A stretch of DNA of 6,702 nucleotides from Candidatus Sabulitectum sp. Lineage in GTDB: Bacteria > Fermentibacterota > Fermentibacteria > Fermentibacterales > Fermentibacteraceae. Of the stretch, positions 1 through 5,864 are shown in pieces. The position numbers and the translations under genes are program-made. How positions within the stretch are numbered: position 1 is the stretch's first letter; each line of letters opens with the position of its first letter. Location of the stretch: the NCBI GenBank assembly GCA_023145935.1, contig JAGLDB010000102.1, positions 1 to 6,702 on the forward strand. The letters run 5' to 3'. Below the pieces are notes generated by a model, which was given only the letters and a program-made list of their open reading frames with translations, searched no databases and had not been told where the DNA came from.

Positions 1-2030
1 GCCCACTTCCAGGATTCTGTTTCTTTCTTTGTGGCTACTATGGTTGCCACACAAGGTGCACTTATCAGTGCGAACAACATCATTGCAAGTCCCTGCAGAG
101 GAGTGTAGTTTTCCCGGAGTTTCTCTCTCAGGGTACTGGAATCTTCATCCGCCTGTCCTACTGCAAATACCACACCCATCTGAGATACAAACACCTCCTT
201 GGCGGCAATCGCACCCATGAGTGCTGTTGTTACACGCCAGTCAAAACCAAGAGGCTCCATGGCAGGTTCAAGGGCTTTACCCAATCGCCCTGTAATTGTG
301 TGGGTAAATACTTCCATCTGTCGTGCGTTTTCTAAACTGTTTACTGAATCTGCTATAGCTTCTTCATACAGACCGGAGATGGTTACAGCAGCGATTTCCG
401 CATCGTAATCTGTTGCAAATTCGGTTTTCTTTGGAAATGAAGAGAGAACCCAGAGGATGATCGAGATGGCCAAAATCACAGTTCCAGCCTTCTTAACATA
501 CTCTCCTGCCCTGTCCCAGGTGTGCCGGAGAATGGAAATTGGCGTAGGGATATGGTATGAGGGCAGCTCCATGACAAAGGGTGTAACCTCTCCCTTAAAA
601 ACCTTTTGCCTGAGGAATTTAGCTACACCAATGGAAAGCAGTATACCAACAAAATAAATGATCCAGACCAGTGGAGCTCTCCACACCTGTGGAAAAAATG
701 CAGGGATGATCATCATATAAATGGGAAAACGGGCTCCACAGCTCATTAGAGGTGCTACCATAATTGTGGTGAACCTGTCATTGCGATTCTCCAGGGTCCG
801 AGTTGCCAGAATTGCCGGAACTGTACAGCCGAAACCAATCATAAGCGGTACAAAACTCTTACCATGCAGCCCGAGTTTCTTCATGAGAGAATCCATTATA
901 AAGGCAACTCTAGCCATGTATCCGCTGTCTTCAAGAAGAGCAATTGCCAGGAAGAGAAGGAAGATGTTGGGCAGGAACACAAGCACTCCGCCAACTCCAC
1001 CGATTACTCCCTCTACTATCAGCGCTCTAAGCACACTGTCAGAGCCTGCAGACCATAAGTTGGAAACGGTATTGCCTAAAAATTCAAAAATCTGTTCCAT
1101 ATAACCCATGAGCGGCTCACCCACTGTGAATGTGAATGAGAATACCAGATACATCATTACAAGAAAAATGGGGATTCCAGCGTATCTGTTTGTTACAACA
1201 GCATCAATTCTGTCTGTTCGGGACATACTTGTACTCACAGGCCTGACAACAACCTGTTTAATAAGCTCTTCAATGTACTTGTAGCGGGCTCTTGCTACAA
1301 GCATGGCACTGGAGATACCTCGAGTGGATTCAAGGCGGGACGAAAGCTGGCTTACAAATCCGGTAATAGTTTCATCCTCCTGGCTGCCCACCTCGGAGTC
1401 ACCCTCAAGAAGCTTTATTGCTTTCCACTCGCAATGCTGTTCGTCGTGACCTTCCAGTTCATCGCAAAGAACACTTACGGCCCTTTTTATCAGTGAAGGC
1501 GCTCCCTTTACCCATGGGCTTGAAGTTTCCACGCCTTTGTGTTCAATAACTGCATTTTTTAACTCAGCAATGCCTCTACCCCGATTACCTACGGTTTTCA
1601 CTGCAGGAAGACCAAGTATTGATTCCATTCTCTCAAGATCGGTTTTGTAACCTCTTCTCTCTACTGCGTCCCACATGTTCATCGCCAGGATCATGTTAAC
1701 GCCCAGCTCCATGAGCTGCATAGTTAGATAAAGGTTCCGCTCCAGATTTGAAGCGTCAATAACATTTATGACAAGGTCGGGCTTTTCTTCAAGAATAACA
1801 TTCCGGGCAATAAGCTCTTCCGGTGAACCAGCAGTCAGGCTGTAAGTTCCCGGTAGATCGATAACTCTTACTTCCGTGCCCTTCCATCTGAAATGCCCTT
1901 CCTTTCGATCAACAGTAATGCCTGGATAGTTTCCAACAGACTGCCTTGCACCGGTGAGTTTGTTGAATATGGATGTTTTACCGGAGTTTGGATTTCCAGC
2001 AAGAGCAATCGTAAGAGTTTGCCGTGCCAT
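1..2030 (-). CDS. feoB: FeoB, ferrous iron transporter, GTPase-coupled (3' end outside the window)
   Basis: FeoB is the inner-membrane Fe2+ permease with an N-terminal cytosolic G-protein domain. The frame is open without a stop from ATG at 2030 to the window edge (676 full codons). G1 is GNPNSGKT (residues 12-19), the switch region VGNYPGITVD is at 32-41, G3 DLPG at 58-61, G4 NMWD at 118-121, and the G5-like TVGNRGRGI at 146-154. A helical linker (about 170-265) follows, then the membrane part from about residue 285 (AGIPIF). Family hallmarks there are GFGCTVPAILATRTL (Cys402), PLMSCGARFPIY (Cys431), AAKEVFVSQMG (Lys611) and SAPCVATI (Cys660), and the last visible residues are KKETESWKW. Most FeoB proteins end a few tens of residues later, so little is missing. 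The start lies 2 nt after the feoA stop with no strong Shine-Dalgarno, which suggests translational coupling. No FeoC is visible. The identification is very secure. Confidence 0.97.
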   Translation of the reverse strand, partial: MARQTLTIALAGNPNSGKTSIFNKLTGARQSVGNYPGITVDRKEGHFRWKGTEVRVIDLPGTYSLTAGSPEELIARNVILEEKPDLVINVIDASNLERNLYLTMQLMELGVNMILAMNMWDAVERRGYKTDLERMESILGLPAVKTVGNRGRGIAELKNAVIEHKGVETSSPWVKGAPSLIKRAVSVLCDELEGHDEQHCEWKAIKLLEGDSEVGSQEDETITGFVSQLSSRLESTRGISSAMLVARARYKYIEELIKQVVVRPVSTSMSRTDRIDAVVTNRYAGIPIFLVMMYLVFSFTFTVGEPLMGYMEQIFEFLGNTVSNLWSAGSDSVLRALIVEGVIGGVGGVLVFLPNIFLLFLAIALLEDSGYMARVAFIMDSLMKKLGLHGKSFVPLMIGFGCTVPAILATRTLENRNDRFTTIMVAPLMSCGARFPIYMMIIPAFFPQVWRAPLVWIIYFVGILLSIGVAKFLRQKVFKGEVTPFVMELPSYHIPTPISILRHTWDRAGEYVKKAGTVILAISIILWVLSSFPKKTEFATDYDAEIAAVTISGLYEEAIADSVNSLENARQMEVFTHTITGRLGKALEPAMEPLGFDWRVTTALMGAIAAKEVFVSQMGVVFAVGQADEDSSTLREKLRENYTPLQGLAMMLFALISAPCVATIVATKKETESWKW

Positions 2031-2032
2031 GA

Positions 2033-2302
2033 TTAGGCTGTTCTAACTTTCTTTGAAAAAAATGGGCGAACCATAATTCTGCTGCATATACCCTGCCCCA
2101 GTCCCACCCTTGATCCACGAATTTCTACAACCATAGGGCCACTGCCGCCACCGCGAAGTACCCTAACCACTGCATGATGAGTAAGCCCCATGGCAGTAAG
2201 CTTCTGATGCATAACTTTTCCACCATCAAGGGAAACTATCTCCATAGGCGTATCTTTGGGTGCATGAAGTAACTGAATTATTCCTGAATCAGTTTTTTTC
2301 AT
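2033..2302 (-). CDS. feoA: FeoA, small SH3-fold partner of FeoB
   Basis: An 89-residue cytosolic protein of the FeoA family, a small SH3-like beta-barrel needed for FeoB-dependent Fe2+ uptake. Visible family features are the central GGKVMHQKLTAMGL segment (residues about 27-40), the VVRVLRGGGSGPMVVEIRGSRVGLG stretch in two parts around 44-68, and the final strand ICSRIMV. The length is normal for a stand-alone FeoA. I chose ATG at 2302 (MKKTDSG) because AGAGGT lies about 8 nt upstream; a longer in-frame version from 2386 would lie inside the regulator gene and has no family match in its extension. It overlaps the regulator by 14 nt and is followed after 2 nt by feoB. A run of seven A occupies its codons 2-4 and is shared with the end of the regulator gene. 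Confidence 0.93.
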   Translation of the reverse strand: MKKTDSGIIQLLHAPKDTPMEIVSLDGGKVMHQKLTAMGLTHHAVVRVLRGGGSGPMVVEIRGSRVGLGQGICSRIMVRPFFSKKVRTA

Positions 2303-2756
2303 ATTTTTCGACCTCTTCTCTAAATTCAATTCTGCTTTCGCTGTCGTACTGGAAACCACCGCTGGCAGCCATGGGACAGTTGTCAATAAATGCCAGAAAC
2401 TCTACGAGTCTATCTGTTATTTCCTCACCTATTGCGTGTTCCACTTTACATGCAGCTGAATCAGCCAGCTTTTCATCCGCTCCCAGTATCTCACAAAAAA
2501 ACCTGCCGAGGATCAAATGTTTTCTTATTACAGCATCAGCCAGTTTCTTGCCTTTCGCGGTAAGTGACACTGTTGAGTATGGTCTGTAGTTAACCAGTTT
2601 TCTAGAGGCTAGTGCCCTGAGAGCAACTGTCACAGAAGGGCGGCTAACCGCCATAGTGTCTGCAATGTCTGCAGCGCGTGTTTCGCCGGAGCTTCCCGCA
2701 AGCTCGGAAATTGCCACAATGTAATCCTCAAGACTTGCTGAAAGTTTCTCTGACAT
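2289..2756 (-). CDS. DtxR/MntR-family metal-dependent transcriptional regulator
   Basis: A 155-residue regulator that probably represses the feo operon when Fe(II) or Mn(II) is bound. The N-terminal winged helix covers about residues 8-70 (LEDYIVAISELAG, then the recognition region AVSRPSVTVALRALASRKLV and wing YRPYSTVSLTAKGK). The dimerisation and metal-binding domain covers about 71-125, with RKH (His80) and ACKVEHAI (Cys103, Glu106, His107) matching DtxR ligands Cys102, Glu105 and His106. The DtxR Met10 position is Asp11, as in MntR. The ancillary-site ligands are not kept: Glu83 corresponds to Gly84 and His98 to Asp99. There is no C-terminal SH3/FeoA-like domain; the protein ends after a charged tail and feoA follows in another frame. 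AGGAGG 6 nt before ATG 2756 fixes the start. It is the first gene of the operon and probably autoregulated. Metal specificity cannot be settled from sequence. Confidence 0.93.
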   Translation of the reverse strand: MSEKLSASLEDYIVAISELAGSSGETRAADIADTMAVSRPSVTVALRALASRKLVNYRPYSTVSLTAKGKKLADAVIRKHLILGRFFCEILGADEKLADSAACKVEHAIGEEITDRLVEFLAFIDNCPMAASGGFQYDSESRIEFREEVEKYEKN

Positions 2757-2762
2757 TTTCTT

Positions 2763-2768
2763 CCTCCT
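2763..2768 (-). promoter_or_regulatory. Strong Shine-Dalgarno AGGAGG for the DtxR-family regulator
   Basis: A full AGGAGG on the minus strand with a 6-nt spacer to the ATG at 2756. This is the strongest ribosome binding site in the feo operon and decides the regulator start. Confidence 0.85.
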
Positions 2769-2776
2769 GCTACCGG

Positions 2777-2805
2777 TAATATTAGTCTCATCTAACTTAT
2801 GTCAA
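2777..2805 (-). promoter_or_regulatory. Feo operon promoter with candidate metal-regulator operator
   Basis: On the minus strand a perfect -35 TTGACA (2800-2805) is followed by TAATAT (2779-2784, 15-nt spacer) or ATATTA (2777-2782, 17-nt spacer). The spacer contains the dyad TTAG-N6-CTAA (2782-2795), and the -10 region is the 8-bp palindrome TAATATTA (2777-2784). TTAG/CTAA half-sites resemble the core of DtxR-type boxes, but the match is partial. The position, just upstream of the regulator gene, fits metal-dependent autorepression by inference. Confidence 0.55.
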
Positions 2806-2820
2806 GGGTAAGGCTTGCCA

Positions 2821-2849
2821 TTGACTTGAAACACAGTAAAGAACATTGT
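2821..2849 (+). promoter_or_regulatory. Candidate promoter for the small secreted protein
   Basis: TTGACT (2821-2826), a 17-nt spacer and CATTGT (2844-2849, a weak -10). It lies 15 bp from the oppositely directed feo -35, so a regulator bound at the feo operator could affect both. The weak -10 makes this tentative. Confidence 0.3.
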
Positions 2850-2880
2850 TTACAGGTGCATTTTTGAAAGGATCTTGATA

Positions 2881-3216
2881 ATGTGTAAATCCATTATTCT
2901 TATCGTCTGTTTTGTTGCGGCTTCTTTCGCTGGTTCTGATATTCCGAGCCTTCAGGACACCAGTTGCTCCCTTGGAATTTCTGACCAGACTGGAAAGCCT
3001 ACCAAGAACGATCCTTCGGAGCTTTCGGATTCACCAGCCAGAGAAGAGTCTCGAGGAGAAGAGTTAAACAGGAGTTATAACAGTGCCCCTCAACAGGAAC
3101 TTCCACTCTTTATGGAAATGCATCTTTCCATTTCCGATCTGCCGGATTCTGATGACAGTTTTCGCCTGGCAGCACCACCTCACCTGCTGGAGACAGGTAA
3201 AAAAACCAAGGAGTAA
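2881..3216 (+). CDS. Small predicted secreted protein of unknown function
   Basis: 111 residues; I do not recognise the family. The N-terminus has a short n-region (MCK), a hydrophobic core (SIILIVCFVAASFA) and a plausible signal-peptidase site after SFA at about residue 17, so it is probably exported. The mature part is hydrophilic and rich in Ser, Asp, Glu and Pro (DIPSLQD, KPTKNDPSELSDSPAREESR), with a single remaining Cys and no clear domain, and looks largely disordered. I chose ATG 2881 because AAGGA lies 8 nt upstream; the in-frame TTG at 2875 would be too close to it. It is divergent from the feo operon and shares its 124-bp control region, which makes an iron link possible but unproven. 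It could also be a chance ORF, though the combined ribosome site and signal peptide argue for a gene. Confidence 0.55.
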   Translation: MCKSIILIVCFVAASFAGSDIPSLQDTSCSLGISDQTGKPTKNDPSELSDSPAREESRGEELNRSYNSAPQQELPLFMEMHLSISDLPDSDDSFRLAAPPHLLETGKKTKE

Positions 3217-3249
3217 CCAGTTGCTATCTAGCTGGCATGTGGTGTTTTT
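3217..3249 (+). terminator. Weak candidate terminator after the small secreted protein
   Basis: CCAGTTG / TAGCTGG (3217-3223 and 3229-3235) can form a 7-bp stem with two G-U pairs around a 5-nt loop, directly after the stop codon. A T5 run follows, but only 9 nt downstream of the stem, so this is not a canonical intrinsic terminator. Confidence 0.25.
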
Positions 3250-3436
3250 GCTCTTTTGGCGGTAACTGTTTTTACCAAGGAACAAAGTTGTAGCTGAATC
3301 AATATCCATCAAATTTCTTGACACTTAACCTCTGCACACTGACTGAATTGAACCTGGAAAACTGCTGGTATTCTTCTGTACTCGGATTAACATTCCTCGT
3401 ACACTATTTGAGGTTGAGGAACTGCAGGAAATTACT
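3250..3436. other. Intergenic stretch without a recognisable gene
   Basis: No ORF with a ribosome site or family resemblance was seen on either strand. It contains a short hairpin (GGTAA 3261-3265 with TTACC 3272-3276) and an isolated TTGACA (3318-3323) with no good -10 at the usual distance. The latter may be a promoter for the following gene, but that is weak. Confidence 0.4.
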
Positions 3437-3496
3437 ATGAGAGTTATGTGTCACGATATTACATCCGCTCCCTGGTGGCAGAGTACCAGATACTGA
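3437..3496 (+). other. 19-codon ORF with good ribosome site overlapping the zinc-ribbon-like gene
   Basis: AGGA (3427-3430) lies 6 nt before ATG 3437. The frame reads MRVMCHDITSAPWWQSTRY and then stops at 3494-3496, inside the next gene in another frame. It could be a short upstream ORF coupled to the GTG at 3448, the true start of the downstream gene separated by a one-base frameshift, or chance. Confidence 0.25.
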
Positions 3497-3822
3497 TTGG
3501 CGTTGCCCCTGCGGACCTGAAAGGCTATAGTTTCTTTATGCGATCAATTTTAAGAAACTTGCGTAACAAAATCCAGGACACCCGGGAGGGCAAGCTGTGC
3601 AATTGCCACAGACCTCATCTGCTTTCCTTCCCTGACACTGAAGATGATTACGAAATTCTGGAGACTGAAGTTATAGAAACAGTCAACAACACTGTTCAAT
3701 TCGTAAAAACAAAAGTCACTGCAAAATGCACAATCTGCGCTACTATGTGGAGTATTGAAGTCATCACTGGCCCGGACAGAAGAACAAGAGTGTGGAAAAA
3801 GATAGTTAACACTCCCTCCTGA
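3448..3822 (+). CDS. Hypothetical protein with a zinc-ribbon-like CxC...CxxC pattern
   Basis: Up to 124 residues; family not recognised. The C-terminal two thirds read convincingly as protein: CNC followed by HRPH (Cys51, Cys53), an acidic strand-rich segment (ETEVIETVNNTVQFVKTKV) and CTIC (Cys94, Cys97), then a basic tail (RRTRVWKK). Two cysteine pairs about 40 residues apart, flanked by beta-like strands, suggest one metal-binding zinc-ribbon fold. There is no signal peptide or membrane segment, so it is probably cytosolic. The start is uncertain: GTG 3448 has only a poor GAGAG 4 nt upstream, ATG 3538 (residue 31) has no good site, and the best local site (AGGAAA) serves ATG 3437 in a different frame. 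A frameshift near the 5' end is therefore possible. No partner gene hints at function. Confidence 0.5.
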   Translation: MSRYYIRSLVAEYQILIGVAPADLKGYSFFMRSILRNLRNKIQDTREGKLCNCHRPHLLSFPDTEDDYEILETEVIETVNNTVQFVKTKVTAKCTICATMWSIEVITGPDRRTRVWKKIVNTPS

Positions 3823-3881
3823 CTGCTTGCTCCGTGCTTCGCCTCTGATGATCATGCTGTGAATACTCCTGTTACTGTAAA

Positions 3882-4319
3882 TTGACTTCAGCGCAGCTTG
3901 ATGTTGTTTTCGTAACAGACCTTCATGGAGATCATATTTACTATTTTCAGGTCACTAACTCCGAACTGGAGCTTATTGATGAAATGCCTGTTCCGCTTAT
4001 ATCTCCACCGGAAGATTCTTCTCGGAATATCTCGTATTCATTAACTACAGGATGCTTCTACTGGAGAACCTGCTACGATTCAACCGAGATGCTGGTTCGA
4101 TTGTCCTTCGAATGTGTAGGCAGTCTTGAGCAGAATACCTTCGCAGGCGTAAAGAGTTCTGTTTTCAGGTAGAATGAAATTCAATCTATCGCCTTCAACT
4201 CCATAAGAAATACCGGGAAAGAATGTCGACTTGCTGTGGCGGTTGACTCCTCTTTTCTGTATATCACACCCACTTCTGTTTTTCGTAACTGCATTTATCC
4301 CATCCTGAGAGGAATTCTC
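3882..4319 (+). pseudogene. Possible broken or vestigial coding region, in frame with the next gene
   Basis: The frame is free of stops from 3852 to the end of the downstream lipoprotein at 5477, except for one TAG at 4170-4172. Before the TAG the translation (from TTG 3882) looks like folded protein, with strand-like pieces such as LDVVFVTDLHGDHIYYFQV and SYSLTTGCFYWRTCYD. After it, NEIQSIAFNSIRNTG and LAVAVDSSFLYITPTS continue in the same style up to the lipoprotein start. Neither TTG 3882 nor the alternatives have a ribosome site, and there is no ATG near the beginning. The frame of the preceding gene stays open after its stop (3823-3882), so a further frameshift is possible. I read this as a decayed gene, perhaps of a beta-propeller or WD-like protein, but it may be non-coding. 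A live 96-residue protein (3882-4172) is the alternative. Confidence 0.3.
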
Positions 4320-4320
4320 A
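4306..4320 (+). promoter_or_regulatory. Inverted repeat over the lipoprotein ribosome binding site
   Basis: TGAGA-GGAAT-TCTCA is a perfect 5-bp inverted repeat whose loop and left arm hold the GAGG ribosome site (4309-4312), and whose right arm reaches the A of the start codon. Folding in mRNA would hide the start. It may be accidental, as the stem is short. Confidence 0.3.
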
Positions 4321-5477
4321 TGAAAAATATAACTATGCTCCTTTTTGTTTTCGTTTCAGTCGTATTCTTCGCCTGTGGAACACCGGAACCACAGCCAGAC
4401 CAGGCTCTAACTGTAGAGTCTACTGAAATCCCCCATTACATCATCGCAGCAGTTGATACCATCGGAATTGAACTTGGCGACAGCAATTATGTCTTCGGTC
4501 AGACCGATGCAGCGCTTTTCGGCACAAGGGGTGAAATACTTGTTCTTGACGGTTCAAAGAAACAGATCTCAGTATTCTCTCCTGATGGTGAATTTCTTAG
4601 AACCATCGGCAGACAGGGAAGCGGCCCCGGGGAATTCCTCAGACCAATGGCCATGGCTCTGCTTGGAAACGGACAAATTGCTGTTTCAGACCCATGGGGA
4701 GGAAAAATAACCCTTTTCGATTCATCCTACGCTTACCATGATGAAATAACTGGTTTCTTTCCAGCTCCCCCTCTGTCCATCGAAGGAGCTGACGGGCAGG
4801 CAATCATTGGTCTGATGAAAAAATTCGACATTGAGAATGATCTGGTTGGATATGCACTGGCCAGACTGGACGGAACAGCAGAGCCCGCTTACATCTACGC
4901 TGAGGAAATGGTGACCATGGAACCCACAATGATCGGGCCCGGATACACTGAAACCACAGTTGCATTCGCTTCAGATATTCAGGGAAGAGTATTCACCAGT
5001 ACCACGTCAACCGACAATTACCTTATCAACGGGTTTTTTCCAGATGGAGAACTGTTCCTTGAAATACAACTGCCCTACGATGCAATAGCAAAAACACAGC
5101 AGGAAATGGACAAGGAGATTGAGGATTTCAACACTTCCCTTGAAAATAGAGCAACTTCCGGCGGTGGTGGTAGAATGCAGGGCATGGGTGTCCAGATACC
5201 TGCAGATGAACTGAATTACGAACCTCTCCCTGATCATTATGCCATTTCTGAACTTATGATAGATCCACAGGAAAGAATCTGGGCCAGAAGAGGTTCTGAG
5301 CCACTGCCATATTTTGATGTATTTGATCTTGAAGGTGAACTTCTTTTCACTGCAGCTGTTGAAGAGGGGGATCCTGATTCGCAGGATTGGACAATTGTAG
5401 TTGGAGAAAACAATCTGCTGGGTTTTTCTTCCGATCCTGAAGGGTACCCAAAAGTTGTTATTCTGATTCTACAGTAA
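4320..5477 (+). CDS. Six-bladed beta-propeller (NHL-like) lipoprotein
   Basis: A 385-residue predicted lipoprotein of the 6-bladed beta-propeller group (NHL-like), function unknown. The signal peptide is MKN plus a hydrophobic core ending FFAC with Cys19 as the lipidated residue; Gly at +2 favours the outer membrane. Propeller evidence is a set of recurring blade edges: ILVLDGSKKQISVFSPDGEFLRTIG in two pieces (73-97), the typical RQGSGPGEF (99-106), GQIAVSDPWGGKITLFDSS (118-136), GRVFTSTTSTDNYLINGFFPDGE (222-244, in pieces), and ERIWARRGSEPLPYFDVFDLEGELL (318-342, in pieces). An inserted helix (about 255-277, charged) and a Gly/Met-rich loop (279-290) break the pattern late in the chain. ATG 4320 is chosen over the upstream in-frame GTG 4236 because GAGG lies 7 nt before it and the signal peptide begins there. 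It is transcribed alone and closed by a terminator. Members are often found in multiple copies in FCB-type bacteria; the ligand or partner is unknown. Confidence 0.88.
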   Translation: MKNITMLLFVFVSVVFFACGTPEPQPDQALTVESTEIPHYIIAAVDTIGIELGDSNYVFGQTDAALFGTRGEILVLDGSKKQISVFSPDGEFLRTIGRQGSGPGEFLRPMAMALLGNGQIAVSDPWGGKITLFDSSYAYHDEITGFFPAPPLSIEGADGQAIIGLMKKFDIENDLVGYALARLDGTAEPAYIYAEEMVTMEPTMIGPGYTETTVAFASDIQGRVFTSTTSTDNYLINGFFPDGELFLEIQLPYDAIAKTQQEMDKEIEDFNTSLENRATSGGGGRMQGMGVQIPADELNYEPLPDHYAISELMIDPQERIWARRGSEPLPYFDVFDLEGELLFTAAVEEGDPDSQDWTIVVGENNLLGFSSDPEGYPKVVILILQ

Positions 5478-5512
5478 CCTATCGGATGCATTGATCTAAG
5501 CAGCAAAGCATT

Positions 5513-5544
5513 GAAGCCGTCTGTCCAGCAGGCGGCTTCTTTCT
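5513..5544 (+). terminator. Intrinsic terminator of the lipoprotein gene
   Basis: GAAGCCGTCTG (5513-5523) pairs with CAGGCGGCTTC (5529-5539) to form an 11-bp GC-rich stem with one T-G pair and the loop TCCAG, followed by TTTCT. It lies 36 nt after the stop codon. This is the clearest terminator in the window. Confidence 0.85.
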
Positions 5545-5795
5545 ACTCATCCAGTAATTCGCCTGATAATCCTGAATTTCAGAGTATTCCCCTGCTGTGA
5601 CTGACTAAAGTAATCTCGGCATGATACAGCAATAATAGCAATAAATAATGGATTATCGTGAGTAAATTTATTCTTCAGGAGATTTTCGCATGGTCTTCAA
5701 GCCGATATGAATAATGGAGTAGATCAGTGGAACACAGAGTTAACAGCAAAGATAAACAGGATCAGTCTCATGCAGTTCAAGAAATCATCATTGCT

Positions 5796-5826
5796 TGCTC
5801 CTGCCAGTTTCACTGATCCCGGCAGC
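5796..5826. repeat. Imperfect inverted repeat (CTGCC...GGCAG)
   Basis: On the plus strand CTGCCAGT can pair with ACT-(GATCCC bulge)-GGCAG around a short TTC loop. It sits just beyond the candidate peroxiredoxin terminator and may add to 3'-end structure of that transcript. Confidence 0.3.
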
Positions 5827-5828
5827 AG

Positions 5829-5864
5829 AAAGGGGCACCAGCAAGTATGGGCACCCCTTCTTTT
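5829..5864 (-). terminator. Candidate terminator after the peroxiredoxin gene, possibly bidirectional
   Basis: On the minus strand AAGGGG pairs with CCCCTT, with an internal loop and a second short CCA/TGG stem, about 25 nt after the peroxiredoxin stop; only a short TTTCT follows. Read on the plus strand the same hairpin is followed by TTCTTTTG, a better T-tract. The GGGCACC heptamer occurs twice as a direct repeat within it (plus strand), which weakens the stem. Confidence 0.4.

Noticed and set aside
721..1104. A 127-codon open frame on the plus strand
   Set aside because: It lies entirely antisense to the membrane domain of feoB, whose motifs are unmistakable in the opposite strand.
2286..2300. 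The A AAA AAC heptamer as a classical -1 frameshift site
   Set aside because: A -1 shift from the regulator frame does not enter the feoA frame; only +1 or loss of one A does, so that is what I reported.
2303..2386. A longer FeoA beginning at 2386
   Set aside because: The extra 28 residues fall inside the regulator gene and lack family similarity; ATG 2302 has a good ribosome site.
3064..3324. An 86-codon minus-strand frame opposite the small secreted protein
   Set aside because: It has no ribosome site or recognisable domain, and the plus-strand frame has a signal peptide and ribosome site.
4243..4265. TTGACT with TATATC as a promoter for the lipoprotein
   Set aside because: The spacing between the two elements is only 11 nt, too short for a normal sigma-70 type promoter.
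4236..4319. A longer lipoprotein beginning at GTG 4236
   Set aside because: It would bury the signal peptide and lipobox behind 28 residues; ATG 4320 has a proper ribosome site.
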